DNA of 64,000 nt from Cupriavidus sp. D384 (GTDB lineage: Bacteria; Pseudomonadota; Gammaproteobacteria; Burkholderiales; Burkholderiaceae): the NCBI RefSeq assembly GCF_001652915.1, contig NZ_BBQI01000102.1, positions 224,471 to 288,470 of the forward strand. The letters run 5' to 3'. Position numbers and translations under genes: made by a program. A model generated the notes under the pieces. The model worked only from the letters and a program-made list of their open reading frames with translations, searched no databases and was not told where the DNA came from. Of this stretch, positions 7,370 to 15,208 are shown in pieces. Position 1 is the stretch's first letter; each line of letters starts with the position of its first letter.

Positions 7370-8013
7370 GGGGCGCGCCAGGGGTCTTCGCAGAGCACCG
7401 GGCCGGTGTCGGTCTTCAGCAGCACGCGGCCCTGCGTGCGCAGCCGCTCGCGCAGCGCAAAGGCGCCGTACGGGGTAGCCACCTGGATATCGAGCCGCAC
7501 CCCATCGGTATCGATCAGTGATTGCAGCGCCGCCAGCGTGGCGGTCGAGAGCGGTTCGGGGGCGTCCAGCAGCAGGTCGATATCGCTGCCGGGATGCAGT
7601 ACGTCGATGCCGGAGGCCAGCGTAAAGCCCACCGCGCCGGTCACACCCCACGGGTGCGGCAATGCGCCAAGCTGGCGCGAAAGCGGGTCCAGCGCGTGCA
7701 GCGCGGGAATCTCGTCGCGGCGCGGATGCAGGCGCCAGAAGCCCTCACGTGCGATATCGAATGGCGAGACCACGGTGGCGCACTGGTCGGCATCGATCCA
7801 GCCGGCGTGCCGCTGCGCGCGGTTGCGTCCCCGGACGCCGACCGGGATGCGCGGCATGCGCGCAGGGGTAGGCCCGGCCATATCGCGGTCGCGCCGCACC
7901 ACCAGCGGTGCCTGCGCGAGCCAGTCCGCATCGGCCCAGTCCGGCACATGGCCCGTGGCGATAAACGCCGCGGGATCGCGTAGCCAGATGAGGTCGTGCG
8001 GCCGAAGGCGCAT
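7354..8013 (-). CDS. mdcG: phosphoribosyl-dephospho-CoA transferase (malonate decarboxylase holo-ACP synthase)
   Basis: A 219-residue MdcG. A nucleotidyltransferase-type core GSDIDLLLDAPEPL (about residues 145-158) carries the metal-binding aspartates, and the family-typical N-terminus MRLRPHDLIWLRDPAAF is intact. It attaches the 2'-(5''-triphosphoribosyl)-3'-dephospho-CoA prosthetic group, made by MdcB, to the serine of the MdcC carrier protein. The start at 8013 is two bases from the mdcE stop on the same strand, and its 3' end overlaps mdcH. Confidence 0.93.
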   Translation of the reverse strand: MRLRPHDLIWLRDPAAFIATGHVPDWADADWLAQAPLVVRRDRDMAGPTPARMPRIPVGVRGRNRAQRHAGWIDADQCATVVSPFDIAREGFWRLHPRRDEIPALHALDPLSRQLGALPHPWGVTGAVGFTLASGIDVLHPGSDIDLLLDAPEPLSTATLAALQSLIDTDGVRLDIQVATPYGAFALRERLRTQGRVLLKTDTGPVLCEDPWRAPCQPC

Positions 8014-8014
8014 G

Positions 8015-8857
8015 TCAATCCTTGTCCTGCCATTGGCTGGCCAGCAGCGCGCGGGCCTGGCGCGTGGCGCCGCGGTTTTCGCCCTGCAGGCGGCTGCGCA
8101 GGTCGCGTTGCGGGTCGGCGTCGATATCGGCCAGCGCCTCGGCAAGCTGGCCCTGTACGGCGGCCAGGTCCTGCGCGTTGGGCGCGGCGGCATCGTGCAC
8201 GGCAATCGTGCGCCACAGCAGGCCCAGCGTGGCGTAGTTGTCGAGGTCGTAGGCCATTGGCGGCACGGTGGCGGCAAATGCCTCCAGGTCTTCGACACTG
8301 CGCAGCGTGATGCGGGCGGCGGCTTCCTTGCCCATCGCGTGGACCTGTACGCCCGGATCGCGCAGCGCCAGGATGCGGTTGGCCTGATAGCCGTGCGCCA
8401 GGAAGGCGCCCGACATCGCCTTGCCCACCAGCAGCGCGATCACGGGATGACCCTGCAGCCGCGCCGTGGCATACGCAGCGGCGGCACTGGCAAGCGCCTG
8501 ATGAATGCCGAAGGCCTCCTCGCGGCGGCCATAGGCCTGGCTGGGCGTGTCGACGATGGCGACGATGGCGCGCTTGACCGGACGGTCGCGGTCGGCGGCC
8601 ACGGCCTCATGCACGGCGCGCGCCAGCGACCAGCCTTCGAGCAGTCCCACTTCGCCCTGCCGGGCGCGCGGGAACGGGCTGGCGGCGTCGGGAACCACGG
8701 CAATCAGGCGCGCGGCACGGCCAGCGGTTTCCACGTCGGCCACCTGGACCGATGCGGGATAGCCGGGCAGCCGCGCGGCGTTGCCGCCCAGGGCGGCCAG
8801 CCAGGTTTCGCCGCGGCTGGTGGCGCTTTGTGCTGCTTGTGCGGGCGTGGCGCTCAT
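8015..8857 (-). CDS. mdcE: malonate decarboxylase gamma subunit
   Basis: A 280-residue subunit with a crotonase/carboxyltransferase-like fold. The central segment GKAMSGAFLAHGYQANRILALRDPGVQVHAMGKEAAARIT is typical of MdcE, which with MdcD decarboxylates malonyl-S-ACP to acetyl-S-ACP. ATG 8857 overlaps the mdcD stop by four bases (ATGA), so the two partner subunits are translationally coupled, in keeping with their 1:1 complex. Confidence 0.94.
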   Translation of the reverse strand: MSATPAQAAQSATSRGETWLAALGGNAARLPGYPASVQVADVETAGRAARLIAVVPDAASPFPRARQGEVGLLEGWSLARAVHEAVAADRDRPVKRAIVAIVDTPSQAYGRREEAFGIHQALASAAAAYATARLQGHPVIALLVGKAMSGAFLAHGYQANRILALRDPGVQVHAMGKEAAARITLRSVEDLEAFAATVPPMAYDLDNYATLGLLWRTIAVHDAAAPNAQDLAAVQGQLAEALADIDADPQRDLRSRLQGENRGATRQARALLASQWQDKD

Positions 8858-9708
8858 TGACGTTCTCCATAGAGGCGGCGCACGGTGGCCGGGTCCGGTT
8901 GATGGACGGCATCGCCGGCGGTATAGGTGGCGATGCGCTGCAGGTAGTCGGCGTAACGCTCGCTGCGCGCGGTGTCCTGTACGGGCGCGGTTGCCAGTTC
9001 GGCCACCACGTCGCGGATCTCGGCCGCGTCGTCGTCGACATAGCGGTCGGCCAGGCCTGTGGCATGGCGTTGCTCGCCGCCGGTCAGGCCCCAGATGAAC
9101 GGGCGGTCGCGCGAATCGTATTCGCCCACGCCGGCCTCCTGTTCGATCACGGCCGGGCCGTTCAGGCCCAGGCGCGCCTCGCGTGTGACCACCAGTGCGC
9201 TGCACAGGCCGGCGGCAATCGACATGCCGCCAAAGCAGCCCACCTGGCCGGCAATCACGCCGATCACGGGCTGGTAGCGGCGCAGGTCGACGATGCCGGC
9301 GTGGATCTCGGCAATCGCGGCCAGGCCCAGGTTGGCTTCCTGCAGGCGCACGCCGCCGGTTTCGAACAGGATGACGGCACGCGTGGGCACGCCGCGGCGG
9401 TTATCGTCGGCGGCCAGTTCCAGCGCACCGGCAATCTTGGCACCACCCACTTCGCCCAGGCTGCCACCCTGGAACGCGCCTTCGATGGCCAGCACCACGG
9501 CGGGCTGCCCGTCGATCCGGCCCTTGGCAACGATCACGCCGTCGTCGCCTTGCGGCACCACGCCCTGGCGTTCCAGCCACGGCGACGTCAGGCCGTCGAA
9601 AGGCCCGGCCAGCTCGCGGAAGGTGCCGGGGTCCAGCAGGGCGCGCGCACGTTCGCGTGCGCCAAGTTCGACAAAGCTCTCGCGCGAGAGCATTACGGCG
9701 CGGGTCAT
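8854..9708 (-). CDS. mdcD: malonate decarboxylase beta subunit
   Basis: A 284-residue carboxyltransferase-fold subunit. Typical MdcD motifs are AIEGAFQGGSLGEVGGAKIAGALELA, a glycine-rich oxyanion region, and GVIAGQVGCFGGMSIAAGLC. It pairs with MdcE to catalyse decarboxylation of malonyl-ACP. The start overlaps the mdcC stop by four bases and the stop overlaps the mdcE start by four bases, so the whole core is translationally coupled. Confidence 0.94.
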   Translation of the reverse strand: MTRAVMLSRESFVELGARERARALLDPGTFRELAGPFDGLTSPWLERQGVVPQGDDGVIVAKGRIDGQPAVVLAIEGAFQGGSLGEVGGAKIAGALELAADDNRRGVPTRAVILFETGGVRLQEANLGLAAIAEIHAGIVDLRRYQPVIGVIAGQVGCFGGMSIAAGLCSALVVTREARLGLNGPAVIEQEAGVGEYDSRDRPFIWGLTGGEQRHATGLADRYVDDDAAEIRDVVAELATAPVQDTARSERYADYLQRIATYTAGDAVHQPDPATVRRLYGERQ

Positions 9709-10013
9709 GTCGGCTCCTTGCTGTCGAGCGCTTCGAAGGCTTCGGCCAGGCGCATGCCGACCACGCCGGGTGTGGCGCCGAAGTCGTGGATGCGGATCTT
9801 CATTGCGGCGCGCGGCTCGGCACTGAACACGCGGTTGAGCTGGGCATCCCAGACACGGCCGTATCCGTTGATCGATGTGGTGACGTCGATCGACGTCTTG
9901 CCGGCTTCGCCCGGCTCGATGATCACTTCCAGGTCGCCAGACCCGACCACGCCCACCAGCACGCGGCGCGCGGCCGGGGCGCCGGCGGCGTATTCGAAAC
10001 GGAGCTGTTCCAT
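9705..10013 (-). CDS. mdcC: malonate decarboxylase acyl carrier protein (delta subunit)
   Basis: A 102-residue acyl carrier protein. The prosthetic-group serine is Ser25 in GVVGSGDLEV, matching the modified serine position known for MdcC. The middle contains GKTSIDVTTSINGYG. It carries acetyl or malonyl as a thioester on triphosphoribosyl-dephospho-CoA. It begins at 10013, where the mdcB stop ends, and overlaps mdcD. Confidence 0.94.
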   Translation of the reverse strand: MEQLRFEYAAGAPAARRVLVGVVGSGDLEVIIEPGEAGKTSIDVTTSINGYGRVWDAQLNRVFSAEPRAAMKIRIHDFGATPGVVGMRLAEAFEALDSKEPT

Positions 10014-10924
10014 CAGTGTTCTCCAGATGGCGCGGCCGGAAGCCCGCCAAGCCGATCAAGAAAGAGGGTGGCGGCCAGCAGGTCGGCGCTGCCGCCCGGC
10101 GATGCATGGCGCGCCTGCATCGTCGCTTCGAGTTCATGCAGGCGGCGGCGCCCGGCCAGCGTGCCGATGCCGCCAGCGTCAAGCACCGCCTCGGCGCCGG
10201 CCTGCACATCGGCCAGCCCGGCACGGCCGGCGCGTGCCAGCACGCAGGTATCGTCAAGCCGCGCCATGATGGCCAGCAGTGTGTTGACCTGTGCCGTGGG
10301 TTCGGCATCGCCGCGAGCGCGGGCCTCGCGCAGCATCGGCAGGCCGATGCCCATCACGTGCGGAAAGCCCGCTTCGGCCTGTTCGCGCGCGCCGCCCACG
10401 CCGTAGGCGGCGCGTGCCAGTTCGCCCTTGTTGCCGGTGTGGGCGGGGCGATGCCGGTCGGGCAGGCGGGCGATCACGGCGCCCATCTGCGCGATGGCCT
10501 TGGCGTTGGGCACGGTGCCGCGCGTCTTGCCCAGCCAGCCAGCCGCACCGGCCAGCAGGCCCAGGGCCCAGATCGCGCCGCGATGTGTGTTGACGCCGCC
10601 CGTGGCGCGCAGCATGGCGGCTTCGGCGTCGCGGCCCAGCGCACCAAGGCGTTCGCGCAGCGCCACGTCGATGCGGCGCGCCTGCTGTCCGGCCTGCGCC
10701 ATGGCCGTGAAGCTGTCGGCCAGGCTGTGCGCCGAAGCGATCATCAGCGACAGCGACATGTCGGCATGGGCGCCGTTGCCGCGCGCGTCCACCAGCCCGG
10801 GCTTGGGCGCCAGCGTGGCTTCGTCCACCAGGACCGTGACGGCCAGGTCACCGATGGCGGCGGCCAGGACGGACGGCGCGAAGTTGCGACAAGAGGCCGA
10901 TGGGAGGGGTGCCAGCGCCGCCAT
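10013..10924 (-). CDS. mdcB: triphosphoribosyl-dephospho-CoA synthase
   Basis: A 303-residue CitG/MdcB-family enzyme that makes the dephospho-CoA-derived prosthetic group from ATP and dephospho-CoA. Family hallmarks are TLAPKPGLVDARGNGAHADM near the N-terminus, RATGGVNTHRGAIWALG in the middle, and HTGNKGELARAAYG. ATG 10924 shares its last-gene boundary with the mdcA stop (one-base overlap). Its position between mdcA and mdcC matches the mdc operon of pseudomonads and enterics. Confidence 0.93.
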   Translation of the reverse strand: MAALAPLPSASCRNFAPSVLAAAIGDLAVTVLVDEATLAPKPGLVDARGNGAHADMSLSLMIASAHSLADSFTAMAQAGQQARRIDVALRERLGALGRDAEAAMLRATGGVNTHRGAIWALGLLAGAAGWLGKTRGTVPNAKAIAQMGAVIARLPDRHRPAHTGNKGELARAAYGVGGAREQAEAGFPHVMGIGLPMLREARARGDAEPTAQVNTLLAIMARLDDTCVLARAGRAGLADVQAGAEAVLDAGGIGTLAGRRRLHELEATMQARHASPGGSADLLAATLFLDRLGGLPAAPSGEH

Positions 10925-12582
10925 CACCAGCTCCTGAAGCGGGCGGGCGGGTTGTAGAGGCCGCCCGACCATTCCACCAGGTCGGCCATGCTGCGCGCGG
11001 CCAGCAGCGAGCGCGTGGCCTGCGCGCGATGCACGCCAAGGTCTTCGGGCAGCGCGATCAGGCCGTCGCTGCGCATCTGGCGCGTGGTGGCCGGATCGTG
11101 CCGCATGCCGATCGGCGTGACGCCGGCCACGGCGGCAATCATGCGGCGCCGCTCTTCCAGCGAGCGCGCCTTGTAGAGGTAGGCGATGCCTTCCTCGGTC
11201 AGCACATGCGTGACGTCGTCGCCGTAGATCATGACCGGCGCCAGCGGCATGCCGCTGTCCCTGGCAACCTGCACGGCATCCATCGATTCCACGAAGGTCG
11301 GCTTGCCGCCGGCCTGGAACGTTTCCACCATCTGCACCACGAGCTTGCGGCCACGCGCCAGCGGATCGTCGGTCTCGATCAGGTCCAGCCAGGCAGGCGT
11401 GGCGTGGCGGCGGCCGCCGGGGTTGTGGCCCATGTTCGGTGCGCCGCCGAAGCCGGACAGCCGGCCGCGCGTGACCGTGGACGAATGCCCGTCGCCATCG
11501 ATCTGCAGCGTGGAGCCGATAAACAGGTCCACTGCGTACTGGCCGGCCAGCTGGCACAGCGCGCGGTTCGAACGCATGCTGCCGTCGCGGCCCGTGAAGA
11601 ACACGTCGGGCCGGGCGGCCACGTAGTCTTCCATGCCCAGTTCGCTGCCAAAGCTGTGCACGCTTTCCACCCAGCCCGATTCGATGGCCGGAATCAGCGT
11701 CGGGTGCGGATTGAGCGTCCAGTACTTGCAGATCTTGCCCTTCAGGCCCAGCTGCTCGCCGTAGGTGGGCAGGATCAGTTCGATGGCGGCGGTGTTGAAG
11801 CCGATGCCATGGTTCAGCGACTGCACGTTGTGGCGCTCGTAGATGCCGCGGATTGCCATCATCGCCATCAGGATGTGTACCGGCTTGATCAGGCGCGGGT
11901 CGCGCGTGAACAGCGGTTCGCAGAAGAACGGCTTGTCGGACTGCACCACGTAGTCGATCCAGGAGCCCGGAATATCCACGCGCGGCAGGTCGGCGGGGTC
12001 GTCGACGATCTCGTTGACCTGGGCGATCACGATACCGTCGCGGAACGCGGCGGCTTCCACCAGCGCCGGCGAATCCTCGGTGCTGGGGCCCGTGTACAGG
12101 TTGCCGTCGCGGTCGGCCTTGTAGCCGGCCGTCAGCACGATCTGAGGCGTCAGGTCGACATAGAGCCGCGAGTACAGCTCGATATAGGTATGGATGGCGC
12201 CCACTTCGAGCAGGCCGTCTTCCAGGAACTGCGAGATCCGCACGCTCTGGGCGCCCGCGTAGGCGAAGTCCAGCTTGCGGGCGATGCCGCGCTCGAACAG
12301 GTCCAGGTGTTCCACCCGGCTCACGCTCGGGATGATCATGTGCAGGTCATGCACGCGCGACGGATCGGCCTCGGCCAGCGCGCGCGACAGGAAATCGGCC
12401 TGTTTCTGGTTGTTGCCCTCCAGTACCACGCGGTCGCCGGGGGCGGTGATGGTCTCCAGAAAGCGCACGATGTCGCCGGTGGGCACCACCTTGCCCGTGG
12501 CGATCTTCGCGCCCAGGTCCTGGCGGCGCCGTTTTTCGGTGCGGCGCGTGTCCCATTGTCGTTCCGGTATCGGATTCAGCAT
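10924..12582 (-). CDS. mdcA: malonate decarboxylase alpha subunit (acetyl-S-ACP:malonate ACP transferase)
   Basis: A 552-residue CoA-transferase-like subunit that exchanges acetyl for malonyl on the carrier protein, releasing acetate. It is full length with the expected MdcA segments, for example LEGNNQKQADFLSRALAE near residue 55, SLNHGIGFNTAAIELILPTYGEQLG in the middle and FGGAPNMGHNPGGRRHATPAWL in the C-terminal third. ATG 12582 is preceded by a GGAG ribosome binding site. It is the first gene of the minus-strand mdc operon and is divergent from mdcL across a 253-bp regulatory gap. Confidence 0.95.
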   Translation of the reverse strand: MLNPIPERQWDTRRTEKRRRQDLGAKIATGKVVPTGDIVRFLETITAPGDRVVLEGNNQKQADFLSRALAEADPSRVHDLHMIIPSVSRVEHLDLFERGIARKLDFAYAGAQSVRISQFLEDGLLEVGAIHTYIELYSRLYVDLTPQIVLTAGYKADRDGNLYTGPSTEDSPALVEAAAFRDGIVIAQVNEIVDDPADLPRVDIPGSWIDYVVQSDKPFFCEPLFTRDPRLIKPVHILMAMMAIRGIYERHNVQSLNHGIGFNTAAIELILPTYGEQLGLKGKICKYWTLNPHPTLIPAIESGWVESVHSFGSELGMEDYVAARPDVFFTGRDGSMRSNRALCQLAGQYAVDLFIGSTLQIDGDGHSSTVTRGRLSGFGGAPNMGHNPGGRRHATPAWLDLIETDDPLARGRKLVVQMVETFQAGGKPTFVESMDAVQVARDSGMPLAPVMIYGDDVTHVLTEEGIAYLYKARSLEERRRMIAAVAGVTPIGMRHDPATTRQMRSDGLIALPEDLGVHRAQATRSLLAARSMADLVEWSGGLYNPPARFRSW

Positions 12583-12663
12583 GACGTCTCCGGTGTGCTG
12601 CGGTCGTTACGGCAACGATAGGCCACGAGGCGGCGGGCGAACAATCAACGTCGGCGACGGACC

Positions 12664-12680
12664 GTTACGGCGGGCGTAAC
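12664..12680. promoter_or_regulatory. perfect GTTACG-N5-CGTAAC palindrome in the mdcA/mdcL gap
   Basis: GTTACG-GCGGG-CGTAAC is an exact 6-5-6 inverted repeat near the middle of the divergent gap between mdcA and mdcL. Its right half is also the first of three phased GTAAC repeats. It is probably part of the control region for both operons and a candidate MdcR (LysR-type) site. Confidence 0.55.
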
Positions 12681-12730
12681 TAAACGCTTGAGCGGAGGGT
12701 AACCAAACGATTAACCGGACCGTAACGATC
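12676..12730 (+). repeat. 23-bp phased direct repeats (GTAAC) in the mdc control region
   Basis: GTAAC occurs at 12676, 12699 and 12722, exactly 23 bp apart. The first two units match at 17 of 23 positions, sharing GTAAC-N-AAACG-N-TT and CGGA blocks; the third is truncated after GTAACGATCC. A further GTTAC is at 12606. Spacing of about two helical turns fits cooperative binding by a regulator, most likely MdcR, on one DNA face. Unit 2 also contains TAACCAAACGATTA, which fits the LysR-type T-N11-A rule. Confidence 0.6.
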
Positions 12731-12835
12731 CTGCGCCACTGGTTGATTGATGCGGCGCGCCACCGTTCCTAGAGTTGTCTGCAAATGTCCGCCCCACCGG
12801 GGAAGCGGCGACGACAACACCAACTGGAGACAACC

Positions 12836-13231
12836 ATGATCATCTACGGAACCGCGCTACTGGCCATCTGCCACCTGGTGGGCCTGTACCTGGGCGACCT
12901 GCTCGGCGCCGCCATCGGCGTCAAGTCGAATGTGGGCGGGGTGGGCATCGCCATGCTGCTGCTGATATTCATCCGGCTCTACCTGCACGACCGTGGCCTG
13001 ATGCCGAAGGAGACCGAGGCAGGCGTGGGCTTCTGGGGTGCGATGTATATCCCCGTGGTGGTGGCGATGGCTGCCCAGCAGAACGTGGTGGCTGCGCTGC
13101 GCGGTGGCCCGGTGGCCGTGCTGGCGGCCATCCTGGCCGTGGCGGCCTGTGCCTGCCTGATTGCGCTGCTCAGCCGCACCGGCGACCACGAGCCGCTGCC
13201 GCCGCTGCCGGCCGAAGCCGTTTCGCAATAA
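12836..13231 (+). CDS. mdcL: malonate transporter subunit MadL
   Basis: A 131-residue membrane protein with about four hydrophobic helices (IIYGTALLAICHLVGLYLGDLLG; VGGVGIAMLLLIFIRLYLHD; FWGAMYIPVVVAMAAQQNVV; VLAAILAVAACACLIALL). The N-terminal LLAICHLVGLYLGDLLG and the VGGVGIAMLLLI segment match MadL/MdcL. With MadM it forms the Na+- or H+-coupled malonate carrier. ATG 12836 follows CTGGAGACAACC. It leads the plus-strand operon, divergent from mdcA. Confidence 0.92.
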   Translation: MIIYGTALLAICHLVGLYLGDLLGAAIGVKSNVGGVGIAMLLLIFIRLYLHDRGLMPKETEAGVGFWGAMYIPVVVAMAAQQNVVAALRGGPVAVLAAILAVAACACLIALLSRTGDHEPLPPLPAEAVSQ

Positions 13232-13245
13232 GCCAGGAGACCGCC

Positions 13246-14028
13246 ATGACGATTGCTGCTCCGGCCATGATGTTCGACAACGTCCTGCTCCACAACGGCC
13301 TGGTGACGGCCTTTGCCACCGTCGGCATTGTGATGTGGGTGTCTTCCCAGATTTCGAAAAGGCTGACGAAGGGGCGCCTGCACGCGTCGGCCATCGCCAT
13401 CATGATCGGCCTGGCGCTGGCCTATTACGGGGGCGTGGTCACCGGCAAGGAAAAGGGCCTGGCCGATTTCGCGCTGTTCTCGGGCATCGGCCTGATGGGC
13501 GGCGCCATGCTGCGCGACTTCGCGATCGTTGCCACGGCCTTCGAGGTGCAGGTGCGCGAGGCCCGCAAGGCGGGCATGGTGGGGGCCGTGTCGCTGCTGC
13601 TGGGTACCGTGGTGCCGTTCATCGTCGGCGCGGTGGTGGCGCGGGCGTTCGGCTACAGCGACGCGGTCAGCATGACGACCATCGGCGCCGGCGCGGTGAC
13701 CTATATCGTCGGCCCTGTGACCGGCGCGGCGCTTGGTGCCAGTTCGGATGTGATTGCGCTGTCGATTGCCACCGGGCTGATCAAGGCCATCATCGTGATG
13801 GTGGGCACGCCGTTCGCGGCGGGCTTCCTGGGCCTGAACAATCCGCGCGCCGCCATGGTGTTCGGCGGGCTGGCGGGCACGGTCAGCGGCGTATCGGCCG
13901 GACTGGCCGCCACGGATCGCAGGCTGGTGCCCTATGGCGCGCTGGTTGCCACGTTCCACACCGGACTGGGCTGCCTGCTGGGGCCGTCGGTGCTGTTCCT
14001 GGCGACCAAGGCGATTGTGGGCGGTTGA
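13246..14028 (+). CDS. mdcM: malonate transporter subunit MadM
   Basis: A 260-residue polytopic membrane protein, the larger partner of MadL. Characteristic segments are NGLVTAFATVGIVMWVSSQISKRLTKGRLHASAIAIMIGLALAY and GAGAVTYIVGPVTGAALGASSDVIALSIATGLIKAI. ATG 13246 has AGGAG upstream and lies 14 bases after the mdcL stop. The C-terminus (LGPSVLFLATKAIVGG) is complete. It converges with the LysR gene, leaving only nine bases between the stops. Confidence 0.93.
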   Translation: MTIAAPAMMFDNVLLHNGLVTAFATVGIVMWVSSQISKRLTKGRLHASAIAIMIGLALAYYGGVVTGKEKGLADFALFSGIGLMGGAMLRDFAIVATAFEVQVREARKAGMVGAVSLLLGTVVPFIVGAVVARAFGYSDAVSMTTIGAGAVTYIVGPVTGAALGASSDVIALSIATGLIKAIIVMVGTPFAAGFLGLNNPRAAMVFGGLAGTVSGVSAGLAATDRRLVPYGALVATFHTGLGCLLGPSVLFLATKAIVGG

Positions 14029-14037
14029 TCCGGCTGA

Positions 14038-14964
14038 TCAGCAGGGCGCGCGGCCGCCGGCCTGCGTCAGCATGCGGCAGACCGCCGCCAGCGCCAGCAG
14101 GTTGGGGTCGCGCTCGCGGCGGCGCAGGAAACTGAGCCCGATGGTCTGCTTCATGCCGTAGTCGGCGGTCAGCGGCACGAAGGCCACGTTGCGCGCGAAC
14201 ACGTCGCGCACGCGGCCGGGCAGCAGCGAGTAGCCGATGCCGCCGCCCACAAGGTTCATCAGCGAGAAGATGTCGCCCACCTTCATCACCACGTTGGGCG
14301 TGAAGTCGGCAATGCGGAACGCCTCGGCAAAGCCGCTCGATGTCACGAATCCGTCGCCCAGCGACACGAACGGCTCGTCGCGGCACTGGCGCAGGTCCAC
14401 CGCGGCCAGCCTGGCGTAGTGCGAATCGGCCGGCGTGGCAAAGAAGATGTCGTCCTCGAACATCGGAATCGACTCGATTTCGGCGCTGGGCTCGGGCAGC
14501 CCCATCAGCGTGGCGTCGATGGTGCCCTGGCGCAGCTTGTTGAGCAGATCCGCGTTGGAGCCCAGCACCAGTTCGGTCTGCAGTTCGGGGCGGCGCATCT
14601 TGATACCGATCACCACCTGCGGCACGGTACGGATCGTCAGCGAATAAAGCGAGCCGATCTTGAGCTGGTCGGCCGAATAGCCGGCGGCCTCGCGCGTCAC
14701 GCGCACGCCGTCGGCCATGGTCTTGAGCACGTCGCGCGCCACATCGGCCAGCACGTGGGCCGCCTCGGTGGGCAGCAGATTGCGGCCCTCGTGGCGGAAC
14801 AGGGCGCAGCGCAGCCCTTCCTCCAGCGAATGCAGGGCCCGGTGCACGCTGACGGTGCTGACTTCCAGCATCTCGGCGGCCTTGGCAAGGTTGCCCGTGT
14901 CCATGAACGCGAGCAGCGCTTCGAGCTTGCGGAACGTGATGTCTTCGCTGATGCGTTCGGGCAT
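14038..14964 (-). CDS. mdcR: LysR family regulator of malonate utilisation
   Basis: A 308-residue LTTR. The N-terminal HTH (FRKLEALLAFMDTGNLAKAAEMLEVSTVSVHRALHSLEEGL) and the C-terminal effector domain with VGGGIGYSLLPGRVRDVFARNVAFVPL match the MdcR/MadR type. mdcR is the usual regulator of mdc operons, but here it sits at the far end of the transporter genes facing mdcM instead of beside mdcA. The likely targets are the palindrome and GTAAC repeats between mdcA and mdcL. Function is inferred from context. Confidence 0.85.
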   Translation of the reverse strand: MPERISEDITFRKLEALLAFMDTGNLAKAAEMLEVSTVSVHRALHSLEEGLRCALFRHEGRNLLPTEAAHVLADVARDVLKTMADGVRVTREAAGYSADQLKIGSLYSLTIRTVPQVVIGIKMRRPELQTELVLGSNADLLNKLRQGTIDATLMGLPEPSAEIESIPMFEDDIFFATPADSHYARLAAVDLRQCRDEPFVSLGDGFVTSSGFAEAFRIADFTPNVVMKVGDIFSLMNLVGGGIGYSLLPGRVRDVFARNVAFVPLTADYGMKQTIGLSFLRRRERDPNLLALAAVCRMLTQAGGRAPC

Positions 14965-15208
14965 GGCGTGGGGGCGGCGGGACGGAAGTCAGGACAGGCC
15001 ACGATGATCGCACACCGGGGCCCTGCGATGTGCATGGGGCACGTGGCGGAACGCTTGCGCCGGCCAATTATTTCGCCCGATGTCACCAGCCCGGCATGAC
15101 ATATCCCGACATGAATGGCAGGGCGACAGCCGCCGGTCGGCATCCTAGAGTTCACCCCGTCGACGCGGCACCGCGCGTCAAACGAATCGAACCGAGAGGA
15201 CACACACC

